Part shown: positions 28,041-36,831 of the stretch, piece after piece
How positions within the stretch are numbered: the stretch's first letter is position 1
Layout of the letters: each line of letters opens with the position of its first letter
Origin: Peptoniphilus catoniae
Lineage (GTDB): Bacteria; Bacillota; Clostridia; Tissierellales; Peptoniphilaceae
DNA length: 64,000 nucleotides
Direction: 5' to 3'
Assembly (NCBI RefSeq): GCF_901447155.2
Contig: NZ_LR588413.1
Coordinates: forward strand, 124,001-188,000
The notes under the pieces: generated by a model
The model's input: only the letters and a program-made list of their open reading frames with translations
What the model was told of the DNA's origin: nothing
The model's database searches: none
Translations under genes and position numbers: made by a program

Positions 28041-28967
28041 TTATTCATGATTTCCTTTGTTATTTAAAATTTTACGATTTAATTCTAATGCTGCATTATA
28101 ACCTATTTCATTTTGTTTATAACTTTTTGTTGCAACCTCTACAACAAGGGCATTTTGTCTTCCGGGTTTAACCGGTAAAGTATATTTTACGATTTTTTTC
28201 CCAAGGATTTCTTCATAATGTCTATCAATTCCGAGTCTCTCATACTCTTTATGATCTTCCCATTTTTCCAAATGGGCTATCATTTCAATTTCCTTACTTT
28301 CCATAACATAGCCCACCCCGAACATGCTTTGAACATCAATAATACCAACTCCTCTTATTTCCATAAAATACCTTGTAAGATCAGGAGATGTCCCTATGAG
28401 ACTATCACCAAATTTTTTTACTATTACAGTATCGTCTGATATTAATTTCGAGCCTTTAGATATTAAATCCAAAGCTGTTTCAGATTTTCCGATTCCGCTA
28501 TCTCCTGTAATTAAAACTCCAACCCCATAAATATCAAGAAGTACTCCATGAACTCTTATAACAGGAGCAAGTTCATATTCGAAATAGTTTTTAAACTTTG
28601 TGCTAAAGTTAAAAAAATTTTCTCTAGTTCTAAAAACGCTTACATTCTTTTTTTTAGCATACTCTATTACTTCTTCAAATATATAATTATCGGATATAAA
28701 AATTATTGCCGGAATTTTATAACTTGAAAAAAGCTCCATGATTTTAAATCTGTCTTCGCTTTTTTTCTCATTTATAAAATACCATTCTTGCTGGTCTATA
28801 ATTAGTATTTTATTTGACGCCAGCTCCAAATGATGCCCTACCATTTGCAGACCGGGCTTATTTAGGTTTGAAGATATAATCCTTACATCTTCATAATCTG
28901 AAGATAAATAGACAGTTTCAAGTTTTAAGCTTTCAACTATTTTCTTTAGTTTAATGCTATCATGCAT
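28041..28967 (-). CDS. hprK: HPr kinase/phosphorylase
   Basis: Phosphorylates or dephosphorylates Ser46 of HPr in response to glycolytic state, controlling carbon catabolite repression in Gram-positives. 308 residues: N-terminal domain with VGHHLELA-type segment, then the kinase domain with P-loop GDSGIGKSETALDLI (about 155-169), and the signature EIRGVGIIDVQSMFG (about 205). I chose the ATG at 28967, five bases after GTGAGGA, over the upstream GTG. It has its own promoter and lies beside uvrC, a frequent clostridial neighbourhood. Confidence 0.95.
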   Translation of the reverse strand: MHDSIKLKKIVESLKLETVYLSSDYEDVRIISSNLNKPGLQMVGHHLELASNKILIIDQQEWYFINEKKSEDRFKIMELFSSYKIPAIIFISDNYIFEEVIEYAKKKNVSVFRTRENFFNFSTKFKNYFEYELAPVIRVHGVLLDIYGVGVLITGDSGIGKSETALDLISKGSKLISDDTVIVKKFGDSLIGTSPDLTRYFMEIRGVGIIDVQSMFGVGYVMESKEIEMIAHLEKWEDHKEYERLGIDRHYEEILGKKIVKYTLPVKPGRQNALVVEVATKSYKQNEIGYNAALELNRKILNNKGNHE

Positions 28968-28982
28968 GGAAATCCTCACTTT

Positions 28983-29011
28983 AATATAACTGTGCTTTAT
29001 TAAACTGACAA
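28983..29011 (-). promoter_or_regulatory. Promoter of hprK
   Basis: Minus strand TTGTCA, 17-base spacer, TATATT, placing the transcript start some 10-12 bases before the ATG. Just upstream (29026-29050) is a 7-bp inverted repeat TGTCAAT/ATTGACA with an 11-base gap that could be an operator. Confidence 0.5.
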
Positions 29012-29104
29012 TGCAGAAAATAATTTGTCAATTACCATAAATTATTGACAGTATATATAATATATTAAAATTGAAAAAAATACAAAAAAATTATCAAATA
29101 AGCT

Positions 29105-30997
29105 CTAATAATGATAATCGTTTGAGTTGTTTATGTTATTATCCATATCTTGATTTTTTATATTTCTAAAATAATTATATATTGATTCAGCAGATCTTAC
29201 ATTCATAGACTTAACTTCTAAAAGTTCATCAATAGATGCAGACTTGATTCGATCTATAGAATTAAAATGCTGCATAAGATCGCTTTTTCTCTTTGGACCT
29301 ATATTATCTATTCCGTCAAGTTCGGATTTAAATATATTCTGAGATCTTCTAGATCTATGATAATTAATAGCGAACCTGTGAGCTTCTTCCTGAATTCTAT
29401 ATATCATTTTATATACCTGAGATGCTACATTCATGTTATATTCTTTATTTTTATATATAATTCCTCTTGTTGTGTGGAAGTCATCTTTTACAAGACCGCA
29501 AACTTCTATATCAAGATTTAATTTATCTAATACAGATTTAGCTATATTTATTTGACCCTTTCCACCGTCCATCATTATTAAATCAGGAAGTTTTGAAAAA
29601 GAAGATTCTATATTAAATTTCTTTTCATTTATTCCCCTTGTAAATCTTCTAGTAAGAACTTCTTTTAATGATTCATAATCATTAGGACCATTAACACTCT
29701 TAATTTTAAATTTTCTATAATCACTTTTTTTGGCTATTCCATTTTCAAATACCACCATAGAACCAACTGATTCTATTCCGTAAGTATTAGATATGTCATA
29801 AGCCTCTATTCTTTCTGGATACTTAGGCAAATTTATAATATTTTGCAGTTGCTTTAAAGTATCTATATTATTTTTAAGTCTATTTTTATATCTATCCCCA
29901 TATTTATTAAGCATATCCAAGGCATTTTTCTTTACCATATTAAGAAGATCTTTTTTTTCTCCTCTTTGGGGCACTGTTATTTTTACCTTTCCTTCTCTTT
30001 TTTCAGACAAGAACTTTTGTAAAATTTCCAATTCTTCAGGCTCTGATTCTATAACTATCTCCTTAGGTATAAAGGCTAATCCGCCATAAAACTGCTTTAT
30101 AAAAGCATTAGCAAGTTTAGGAGCATCATTATTAAAGTAATCTTTTAAAAAATAATGTTCCCTTCCGATTATTTTTCCTGCTCTAATAAAAAATACTTGT
30201 ACTAGAATTTCTTCTATACCTCTTGCCATAGCAATAACGTCTCTATTTTCCATAATATCGGTATTGGAAATAATTTGTTTTTCATTAAGAAGTTTAAGAT
30301 AAACTATATCATCTCTTATTGAAGCTGCTTTTTCAAAATCTAATTTTTCGGAGAAATCTCTCATTTCTTTCTCTAGCTTTTTAATAATATTAGTATCCTT
30401 GCCTGATAAAAACCTTCTTATTTCTTCAATCATTTCATCATAAGTTTTATCATCGACATTTCCCTGACATGGTGCCATGCATTTACCTATAAAATAGTTC
30501 AAACATGGTCTATATTTTCCGTCAGGATTTTCTAAATTAAGTGAACATGTCCTTAATTTATAATTTTTTTCAAATAACTTAAGAACTTCATTTACAGCTC
30601 CAACAGCAGGATAAGGCCCAAAATATTCGGAATCATCCTTTAAAATTTTTCTAGTTTTTAAAACTCTTGGATACCTTTCGTTTACTATCTTTATATATGG
30701 GTACTGTTTGTCATCCCTTAAAATAATATTATATTTAGGATGATTATCCTTAATAAGATTACTTTCTAGAATCAACGATTCCATTTCATTCTCTACAATA
30801 ATATATTCAAAATCATGAATATGCTCCACCATTGATTTTACTTTTGCATTTGAGTTGGCATAGCTACCGAAGTATTGCCTAACCCTCTTTTTTAAAGATT
30901 TTGCTTTTCCTATATATATTATATTGTCATTTTTATCTTTCATTAAATAAACTCCCGGGAGATCCGGAAGTTTATTTAATTTATCTTCTAAATTCAA
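29105..30997 (-). CDS. uvrC: Excinuclease ABC subunit UvrC
   Basis: Makes the 3' and 5' incisions in nucleotide excision repair. The 630-residue protein has the GIY-YIG nuclease domain (about 10-95, PGVYLMKDKNDNIIYIGKAK), a cysteine cluster (CSLNLENPDGKYRPCLNY and CMAPC), a UVR motif (about 195-230), the RNase H-like second nuclease domain (MMDGGKGQINIA), and a helix-hairpin-helix end (GIDNIGPKRKSDLMQHF). The start is the TTG at 30997 after AGGTG, immediately downstream of the aminopeptidase stop; the GTG at 31006 overlaps that gene and is less well placed. Confidence 0.96.
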   Translation of the reverse strand: MNLEDKLNKLPDLPGVYLMKDKNDNIIYIGKAKSLKKRVRQYFGSYANSNAKVKSMVEHIHDFEYIIVENEMESLILESNLIKDNHPKYNIILRDDKQYPYIKIVNERYPRVLKTRKILKDDSEYFGPYPAVGAVNEVLKLFEKNYKLRTCSLNLENPDGKYRPCLNYFIGKCMAPCQGNVDDKTYDEMIEEIRRFLSGKDTNIIKKLEKEMRDFSEKLDFEKAASIRDDIVYLKLLNEKQIISNTDIMENRDVIAMARGIEEILVQVFFIRAGKIIGREHYFLKDYFNNDAPKLANAFIKQFYGGLAFIPKEIVIESEPEELEILQKFLSEKREGKVKITVPQRGEKKDLLNMVKKNALDMLNKYGDRYKNRLKNNIDTLKQLQNIINLPKYPERIEAYDISNTYGIESVGSMVVFENGIAKKSDYRKFKIKSVNGPNDYESLKEVLTRRFTRGINEKKFNIESSFSKLPDLIMMDGGKGQINIAKSVLDKLNLDIEVCGLVKDDFHTTRGIIYKNKEYNMNVASQVYKMIYRIQEEAHRFAINYHRSRRSQNIFKSELDGIDNIGPKRKSDLMQHFNSIDRIKSASIDELLEVKSMNVRSAESIYNYFRNIKNQDMDNNINNSNDYHY

Positions 30998-30998
30998 A

Positions 30999-32762
30999 TT
31001 ATTCACCTATTGCTTTTGTAACTTCTTTTAACCATTTCTTTTCTTCAGTTTCAAGATATGGAGACAATTTTTCAAATACCATTTTGTGGTAGGAGTTTAA
31101 CTTTTCAATTTCTTCTTTAGTTAAATATTTTACATCTATTGCATCTATATCAATAGGAGCTAATGATATTGTATTAAGCTTTAGAAAGGTTCCGCTTTCA
31201 TTTTTAAAGGTTTCAACTACTTCAACTATATTTTCAATCCTGATTCCGTGCTTTCCTTCTTTGTATATACCAGGTTCATTTGAAAATATCATTCCAACTT
31301 TTACTTCATTTACTGTAGATCTTGGACCTACAGTTGGAGGGGTTTCGTGTACTCCAAGAAGATATCCAACTCCATGACCTGTACCACATTTATAATCGTA
31401 TCCTATACTCCATATCGGATTTCTTGCTATTGAATCCAGTTGAATGTCCTTAGTCCCTTTCAGAAAAACTAAATCCATTAGACTTAAATGAGACTTTAAG
31501 ACGTAGCTAAAGTCCTTTATCTCTTCTTCAGTTAAGTCTCCAAGAGATATAGTTCTTGTAATATCAGTTGTACCATCAAGATATTGTCCGCCTGAATCAA
31601 CTAAATAAAGTCCTTTAGGTTCAAGTTTTGAGTTTTTTTCTCTACTTGCCGTATAGTGCATCATAGCTGCATTAGATCCGTAAGCTGATATAGTATCAAA
31701 GCTACCCTCTAAAAATCCTTCTTGTTCTTTTCTTAGACCATATAACTTTTCAGACACTTCAAATTCATTTAAATTTTCTATATCCGCTTTTTTCTTTAGC
31801 CAATAAATATATTTTGTTAAGGCAACTCCATCTTTTAAATAAGCATTTTTTTGATTTTCTATTTCAACATTATTTTTTATAGATTTTAGACTTGCACTTA
31901 TATCATTTCCCTTAACTATAATGTTACTTTCATTAATTGAAGCATATAATTTTCTATTTATTTTTTTATCATTCACATATATTTTCTTATTTTTATAAAG
32001 TTTTACATATTCAAAGATTTCATCATATTCCCTTATTATAGAAAACTTTTCAAGATATGATTTGACTTTATCATCAAGTTTACTATTGTCTACAAATAAA
32101 TAAGCCTTGTCTTCTTCTATTATTGCGTAAGAAATAACCACTGGTGTATTTTTAATATCTCTAGCTCTTATATTAAAAATCCATGCTATATCATCAAGAC
32201 TATTGAGTATAGTAAGATCCGCTTCTTTCTCTAAAAGTATTTTCCTTATTTCATTTATTTTTTCCTCTGAACTTTTACCTGAGTACTTAATATCATGAAT
32301 AAATATTTTAGAATCACTTAAGGCAGGTCTGTCTTTCCATAGGTCATAAATTAAATCCACGTCCTCTATTATTATATTTTTACTATTAAGTAGATTTTTT
32401 AAATCTTCAAAATCTTTTTCTATATAATAGTTTGCATTAAGGCCTATTTTTGAACCATCTTTTAAATTATTAGAAAGATATTCGTTAATAGTGGGATAGC
32501 CCTCTATTCCCATTTTCATGAGCTTAAATCCAAAATTTTTAATTTCATTTTCAGCCTGAATAAAATATCTTCCGTCAGTCCATAAAAAAGCCTCATCTAA
32601 AGTTATTAATGCAGTGCCTGCTGATCCTGTAAATCCCGTTACAAACTTTCTTTCCTTATAATATTCAGGTAAATACTCTGAACCATGAGGGTCAAGAGTT
32701 GGAATAATATAAGCACTAAGTCCCAACTTTTTCATTTTACTTCTTAAATCATCTAATATCAT
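30999..32762 (-). CDS. M24 family Xaa-Pro aminopeptidase (aminopeptidase P)
   Basis: Two-metal peptidase predicted to remove N-terminal residues preceding proline. 587 residues, longer than the classical PepP, with two creatinase N-terminal domains (about 1-125 and 160-300) and the catalytic pita-bread fold. Metal ligands are visible: DSGGQYLDGTTDITRT, the His of GTGHGVGYLLGVHE, and the Glu residues of FSNEPGIYKEG and GIRIENIVE. No signal peptide, so cytoplasmic. It immediately precedes uvrC, probably in one transcript. Confidence 0.9.
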   Translation of the reverse strand: MILDDLRSKMKKLGLSAYIIPTLDPHGSEYLPEYYKERKFVTGFTGSAGTALITLDEAFLWTDGRYFIQAENEIKNFGFKLMKMGIEGYPTINEYLSNNLKDGSKIGLNANYYIEKDFEDLKNLLNSKNIIIEDVDLIYDLWKDRPALSDSKIFIHDIKYSGKSSEEKINEIRKILLEKEADLTILNSLDDIAWIFNIRARDIKNTPVVISYAIIEEDKAYLFVDNSKLDDKVKSYLEKFSIIREYDEIFEYVKLYKNKKIYVNDKKINRKLYASINESNIIVKGNDISASLKSIKNNVEIENQKNAYLKDGVALTKYIYWLKKKADIENLNEFEVSEKLYGLRKEQEGFLEGSFDTISAYGSNAAMMHYTASREKNSKLEPKGLYLVDSGGQYLDGTTDITRTISLGDLTEEEIKDFSYVLKSHLSLMDLVFLKGTKDIQLDSIARNPIWSIGYDYKCGTGHGVGYLLGVHETPPTVGPRSTVNEVKVGMIFSNEPGIYKEGKHGIRIENIVEVVETFKNESGTFLKLNTISLAPIDIDAIDVKYLTKEEIEKLNSYHKMVFEKLSPYLETEEKKWLKEVTKAIGE

Positions 32763-32811
32763 TTTATCATCTCCATAAAAATCACTATTTTATTTTAATT
32801 ATAATTAAAAT

Positions 32812-32853
32812 AAACTAAATAAAAAAACACTTAAACTAAATAAAAAAACACTT
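32812..32853. repeat. Two exact tandem copies of a 21-bp unit
   Basis: The unit AAACTAAATAAAAAAACACTT occurs at 32812-32832 and, identical, at 32833-32853. The second copy contributes one arm of the spoVG terminator, so the first is a duplicate of the terminator's 3' arm plus U-tract. Confidence 0.9.
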
Positions 32854-32872
32854 AAATAGATAAGTGTTTTTT
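32843..32872 (-). terminator. Intrinsic terminator after spoVG
   Basis: Minus strand AAAAAACACTTA, 6-base loop, TAAGTGTTTTTT with a long T-tract. It is about 100 bases past the spoVG stop; the intervening 90 bases hold no gene that I can support. Confidence 0.8.
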
Positions 32873-32971
32873 AAATTACCTGAATTTAGATTTGACTCTC
32901 CAAAAACAAGCGAGAATAACTTATAGGCTCAACTAAGCTAGACATACAAAGCAAACTTAGTAAAAATAACG

Positions 32972-33256
32972 TTATTCAGCTTCGCCTTTTTCGCTTTCTT
33001 CTTGGACTATTTCTTCATATTTAGCAAACACAGCATCCTCTACTAATTTTCTAGTTTCAGAATTAATAGGATGTGCAATATCTCTAAATTCTCCGTTAGG
33101 TAGCTTTCTACTAGGCATAGCAATAAAAAGTGATTCAGCACCTTCTATAATTTTAATATCATGGATAACAATTTGATCATCAAAAGTAACTGAAACAATA
33201 GCTTTCATTTTGCCTTCATCTGGCAACTTTCTAATTCTAACATCGGTAATATTCAC
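32972..33256 (-). CDS. spoVG: SpoVG family regulator
   Basis: Small, widely conserved Firmicute nucleic-acid-binding protein that affects division, capsule or virulence genes in non-sporulating species. 94 residues with the family opening [19 protein letters not shown] and [11 protein letters not shown], then [20 protein letters not shown]. The start is GTG, eight bases after GGAGGG. The acidic C-terminal tail is normal. Nothing else here indicates sporulation, so a non-sporulation role is likely. It diverges from murC. Confidence 0.93.
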   Translation of the reverse strand: MNITDVRIRKLPDEGKMKAIVSVTFDDQIVIHDIKIIEGAESLFIAMPSRKLPNGEFRDIAHPINSETRKLVEDAVFAKYEEIVQEESEKGEAE

Positions 33257-33374
33257 TTGCTCATCCCTCCTCTAGTTAAGTATATTATACTATATTATTA
33301 AATAAATTGTATATCTTTTTTTTGATAATTATTTTTATCTTAATATTAGGATAAAAAGCTTTTTCTTGACATGA

Positions 33375-33384
33375 ATGGTATAAT
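33375..33384 (+). promoter_or_regulatory. Extended -10 promoter of murC
   Basis: TGGTATAAT forms an extended -10 box with no good -35; the TTGACA nearby is only 7 bases from it and cannot pair with it. A strong AAGGAGG precedes the ATG. Confidence 0.5.
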
Positions 33385-33411
33385 TGTTTTTAGAAAAAAT
33401 AAGGAGGAAGT

Positions 33412-34803
33412 ATGTTTGATTTAAATATAGATAAACATATATATAAACATGTTCACTTTATAGGGATCGGCGGAATTTCAATGAGCGGTTTAGCTACAAT
33501 TATGTATAGGGAAGGCTATGAAGTTTCGGGTTCCGATATTAATATAGGAAAAACTACTAAAAGTCTTGAAAAATTAGGGATTAAAATATACCATGAACAT
33601 TCTCCCGAAAATATCATCGGAGCTGATTTAATTGTATATACGGATGCTGTGAATTTAGAGAATATAGAATTAAAAACAGCTATTAAAAATAAAGTTGATG
33701 TAATAGATAGAGCCAGCTTTTTAAATTCAATTATGTCTAATTATGAAGTGTCTATTGCTGTTTCAGGTACACACGGAAAGACCACAACGACATCAATGCT
33801 TTCAGAAATAATTATAAATTTGGATTCTAATCCAACAATTCTTTTAGGCGGTCAACTTGATGATATAGGTGGAAATATAAAATTTGGAGACAGAAAGCTT
33901 TTCTTAACTGAGGCTTGTGAATACAAAGCAAACATATTAAAGTACTTTCCAACCACTGCCATAGTATTAAATATTGATGAAGATCACCTTGATTATTTTG
34001 ACAATATTGATCATATAATAAGAACCTTTCAAGGATACGCTAAAAATTTAAATAAAGAAGATAAGCTTATTTTAAATATAGATGATAAAAACACCAGTAG
34101 CCTAGAGAATATTGATAACACAAATGTTATAAGTATCGCAATTAATAAACATGCAGACTATATGGCTAAAAATATAAGATACTCTGATGAAGGCTATCCT
34201 GTTTATGATTTATATTCTAGAGATGAATTTATAGATGTAGTTAATCTTAAAATCTTAGGATATCACAACATATATAATTCCCTTGCTGCTATTGCAGCTG
34301 CAGCTGAAAACAATATTTCTTATGAAAAAATATTAAAAGGTATTGAGTCTTACAAAGGGGTTCATAGAAGACTTGAAAATAAAGGATTATATAAAGGAGC
34401 AAGAATAATTGATGATTATGCCCATCATCCAACTGAAATCAAAGCTTCCCTAAGTGCAATAAAAAAGTCTGTAGATAATAAGCTGTATTGTATTTTTCAG
34501 CCTCATACTTTCACTAGGACTAAACTGCTACTTGATTCATTTGCCAAATCTTTTACTGATGCAGATAAGATTATAATTACCGACATATATTCAGCTCGTG
34601 AAAAAGATTATGGAGATATCCATTCAAAGACCTTATGTGAATCTATAGTTAAAAATGGGCAAGATTCAATTTATATAGAAAAATTTGAAGATATTGTTAA
34701 ATATCTTAGTAAAACTCTTGAACCTGGTGATGTTCTTATTACTATGGGTGCTGGAGATGTTTATAAAATTGGAGATATTCTTCTTGACAACAAAAAGCTT
34801 TGA
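33412..34803 (+). CDS. murC: UDP-N-acetylmuramate--L-alanine ligase
   Basis: Adds L-alanine to UDP-MurNAc, the first peptide-stem step of peptidoglycan synthesis. 463 residues with the N-terminal UDP-binding motif FIGIGGISMSGLA (16-28), the ATP-binding loop SGTHGKTTTTSML (about 117-129), DEDHLDYF, and the C-terminal domain with DDYAHHPTEI (about 340). The protein is full length, and the gene is monocistronic, diverging from spoVG and closed by its own hairpin. Confidence 0.97.
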   Translation: MFDLNIDKHIYKHVHFIGIGGISMSGLATIMYREGYEVSGSDINIGKTTKSLEKLGIKIYHEHSPENIIGADLIVYTDAVNLENIELKTAIKNKVDVIDRASFLNSIMSNYEVSIAVSGTHGKTTTTSMLSEIIINLDSNPTILLGGQLDDIGGNIKFGDRKLFLTEACEYKANILKYFPTTAIVLNIDEDHLDYFDNIDHIIRTFQGYAKNLNKEDKLILNIDDKNTSSLENIDNTNVISIAINKHADYMAKNIRYSDEGYPVYDLYSRDEFIDVVNLKILGYHNIYNSLAAIAAAAENNISYEKILKGIESYKGVHRRLENKGLYKGARIIDDYAHHPTEIKASLSAIKKSVDNKLYCIFQPHTFTRTKLLLDSFAKSFTDADKIIITDIYSAREKDYGDIHSKTLCESIVKNGQDSIYIEKFEDIVKYLSKTLEPGDVLITMGAGDVYKIGDILLDNKKL

Positions 34804-34822
34804 TCATTTGATCAAAGCTTTT
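34793..34822. terminator. Terminator overlapping the murC stop
   Basis: Perfect 14-bp stem AAAAGCTTTGATCA/TGATCAAAGCTTTT with a 2-base gap; the murC TGA stop is inside the stem. The T-tract is short on the plus strand. It may serve the convergent gene at 34833 too. Confidence 0.7.
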
Positions 34823-34832
34823 AATATCTCTT

Positions 34833-35384
34833 TTAATATCTTTCGTTAATATAATCTTCTATCAAGGATTTTCTTATGCCCGAACTGAATATTCCATTTT
34901 CTTTAAGTATCTGAAGCAATCGTTCTGATTTTGAATGAAAAATTGCTTCTTTTTTATCTTCAAGAACTATCTCATACAATCTATTTTTTAAAGAATTAGA
35001 GTCACATTTTATAAAATACGAACTTACATTTTCAAAATTAATTAATTTCAGTATAGATAGTATAGATCCATCTTTTTGATTATAGAATTTGCTTCCTAAA
35101 TTCAAATAATAATTGTAATATCTGGAATGTTTTTTACTATTTCTAACCTCTTTAGCTAACATTTTATAATATTTAGCCATACCGTTGTAGTATTGATAGT
35201 TATACATTCCTTTTTCATAGGAGTCTATCTTTAAGAAGGGTCTCGCATTTTCAGAAATCATATAGTCATAATTATATTGCAGAAATTCTCTTTTTGTAAT
35301 ATCTCCATTGTTGTATTGCATAATCAAATATGATCTTCTTTCAAAAAATCTTTCAAATAGACCATCTTTTCTTATAAAACTCAC
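34833..35384 (-). CDS. Conserved hypothetical protein (DUF6648-like)
   Basis: Not functionally recognised. About 183 residues, soluble, no signal peptide, very rich in Tyr and Asn (for example GMYNYQYYNGMAKYYKMLAKEV, shown by its motif NYQYYN at about 65-70). It resembles the DUF6648 group of Tissierellia and clostridial proteins by recall, not by search. The start is taken as GTG at 35384, six bases after AGGTG; the open frame extends three codons further. It lies two bases past the small membrane protein gene, so the two, and perhaps the ATPase gene before them, form a transcript. Confidence 0.65.
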   Translation of the reverse strand: MSFIRKDGLFERFFERRSYLIMQYNNGDITKREFLQYNYDYMISENARPFLKIDSYEKGMYNYQYYNGMAKYYKMLAKEVRNSKKHSRYYNYYLNLGSKFYNQKDGSILSILKLINFENVSSYFIKCDSNSLKNRLYEIVLEDKKEAIFHSKSERLLQILKENGIFSSGIRKSLIEDYINERY

Positions 35385-35393
35385 ATATAACAC

Positions 35394-35486
35394 CTAATTC
35401 TGAGCAAGTAATTCAGCTAAAATCGGTAAAACCATTAACAAAGCTAAAAATATAGCAATAATCTTAACAACACCTTTATTATTCAT
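35394..35486 (-). CDS. Small membrane protein, 30 residues
   Basis: A short frame starting MNNKGVVKIIAIFLALLMVL and ending in ELLAQN, with a positively charged start and one hydrophobic helix (about residues 8-25). The ATG at 35486 has AGGTGG seven bases upstream, and the frame fits exactly between its two neighbours (8 bases after the ATPase stop, 9 bases before the next start). Such single-helix miniproteins with a K(V/I)xKIIA opening are common in clostridia but uncharacterised. No function can be given. Confidence 0.6.
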   Translation of the reverse strand: MNNKGVVKIIAIFLALLMVLPILAELLAQN

Positions 35487-35494
35487 AATACCAC

Positions 35495-35920
35495 CTATTC
35501 AGCTGTAATTTCAATTGCATTATTCTTTAGTGAATCAGGGAATTCACTTAAAATATAATCAATATTAACATAAATTTCTTTAGTTGAAGCGCCTTCAACT
35601 TTTTCAAGCTTATTCTTTAAAAACTCTAAGTCCTCAGGTCTTAATTTAACTATCTTATAAATACCGTCTATATATATTTTTTCTAAATCATAATCCATTG
35701 CCATTAACCCGCAAATAAACCCATAAAAAGATTCCTTATCATTTAATCTGTAATTATCTGCATTGATTAGTCTTACATTGTAATCCAAACTAAAAATATG
35801 ATCATCATCAAATTCTACAAATGCAATATTTCCATTTCCGCTTTTAATATCTTCATTTGCATTATCGATAAGCCATTTTGTTTTTCCTACACCTTTTGCT
35901 CCTAAGATATACTTAATCAT
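35495..35920 (-). CDS. Small P-loop ATP-binding protein
   Basis: 141-residue conserved protein with a Walker A motif at the very start, ILGAKGVGKTKW (residues 5-16), and an acidic Walker B-like segment KIYIDGIYKI (about 91-100). It lacks other AAA+ signatures, so it may be a nucleotide-binding regulator rather than a motor; database names such as 'PilT-like' for this group are not informative. It overlaps the upstream radical SAM gene by 4 bases, indicating co-translation. Confidence 0.6.
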   Translation of the reverse strand: MIKYILGAKGVGKTKWLIDNANEDIKSGNGNIAFVEFDDDHIFSLDYNVRLINADNYRLNDKESFYGFICGLMAMDYDLEKIYIDGIYKIVKLRPEDLEFLKNKLEKVEGASTKEIYVNIDYILSEFPDSLKNNAIEITAE

Positions 35921-36831
35921 TTTTTATCAATCCTTTCAATATATTCACCCTGACAGAAATTAGAGTCTTTCATAATCTTCTCAATATCATCACGAATTTT
36001 CCACCAAGAAGTATTCCAATTACAAAACAAACTATTTTCCTCAGGTGCTCTGCCAATTAGTCTTTGAACAACAATATTTTTATCTAAATGCTGTAAAAAT
36101 AATATAACTCTTTCTTTATACTCTTCGAGAGTTATAATTTGAAATTCTTTATTCTTATACATTAACCCTAATTTAGTATTTTCAAGGACATACAAGGCAT
36201 GTAATTTTACCTCTTCAACATTGAGTGCGTTTAATAAATGTGCTGTTTCTATATTATCATCAAAATCATCAAAAGGTAAATTCAAAATAACATGAGCACA
36301 TACCCTAAGACCTCTTTTATGGCACCTTATTACAGCATCAACAAATTCTGCAACTCCATGTCCTCTATTTATTTTTTTTAAGGTTCTATAATTTGCAGTT
36401 TGTAGTCCAAGCTCAAGAGTTACCATAAAATTTTTATTGATTTCATAAAGAAAATCCAAATATTTGTCAGGTAAACAATCAGGTCTTGTGGAAATAGATA
36501 CGCCAACTACATCATCAAGAAGGCATTCTTCTATGTTATTTTTAAATTTTTCAAAATCTAAATAAGTATTAGTAAAATTTTGAAAATATGCAATGTATTT
36601 TTTGGCCTTGTATTTTTCCGAAATAATCTTTTTACTCTCTTCAAGCTGTTGTGTTATAGTTCCGAATTTATTTTCGAAGCTGCCGCCTTCTTCACCGCAA
36701 AAAATACAACCTCCATAACCTAATTTACCATCTCTATTAGGACAGGTTAGACCATCTATCTTAATAGGCAGTTTATATACCTTTTCTCCAAAATTTTTTT
36801 TAAGAAAGTTTGAATATTTATTATAAATCAT
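35917..36831 (-). CDS. TIGR01212-family radical SAM protein (YtqA/MnmL-like)
   Basis: 304-residue radical SAM enzyme. The cluster cysteines are in CPNRDGKLGYGGCIFCGEEGG-type spacing (CxxxxxxxxxxCIFC, with C30, C42 and C45 or nearby), which is the TIGR01212 pattern rather than plain CxxxCxxC. In B. subtilis the family member YtqA (MnmL) acts in wobble-uridine modification of tRNA. It overlaps the peroxiredoxin gene (ATGA) and the ATPase gene (4 bases). The tRNA role is transferred knowledge. Confidence 0.85.
   Translation of the reverse strand: MIYNKYSNFLKKNFGEKVYKLPIKIDGLTCPNRDGKLGYGGCIFCGEEGGSFENKFGTITQQLEESKKIISEKYKAKKYIAYFQNFTNTYLDFEKFKNNIEECLLDDVVGVSISTRPDCLPDKYLDFLYEINKNFMVTLELGLQTANYRTLKKINRGHGVAEFVDAVIRCHKRGLRVCAHVILNLPFDDFDDNIETAHLLNALNVEEVKLHALYVLENTKLGLMYKNKEFQIITLEEYKERVILFLQHLDKNIVVQRLIGRAPEENSLFCNWNTSWWKIRDDIEKIMKDSNFCQGEYIERIDKK

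Noticed and set aside
30901-31092. Various short plus-strand frames inside uvrC, the aminopeptidase, nifJ and infB
   Set aside because: All are antisense shadows of well-conserved genes; none has a ribosome-binding site and codon pattern of its own.
32873-32971. Possible small RNA or gene in the 90-base stretch after spoVG
   Set aside because: No promoter, stable structure or frame with a ribosome-binding site could be found; it is most likely the spoVG 3' untranslated region.
33366-33384. Apparent strong promoter TTGACA followed by TATAAT before murC
   Set aside because: The two boxes are only 7 bases apart, too close for one sigma-A promoter. The extended -10 (TGGTATAAT) alone is the better explanation.
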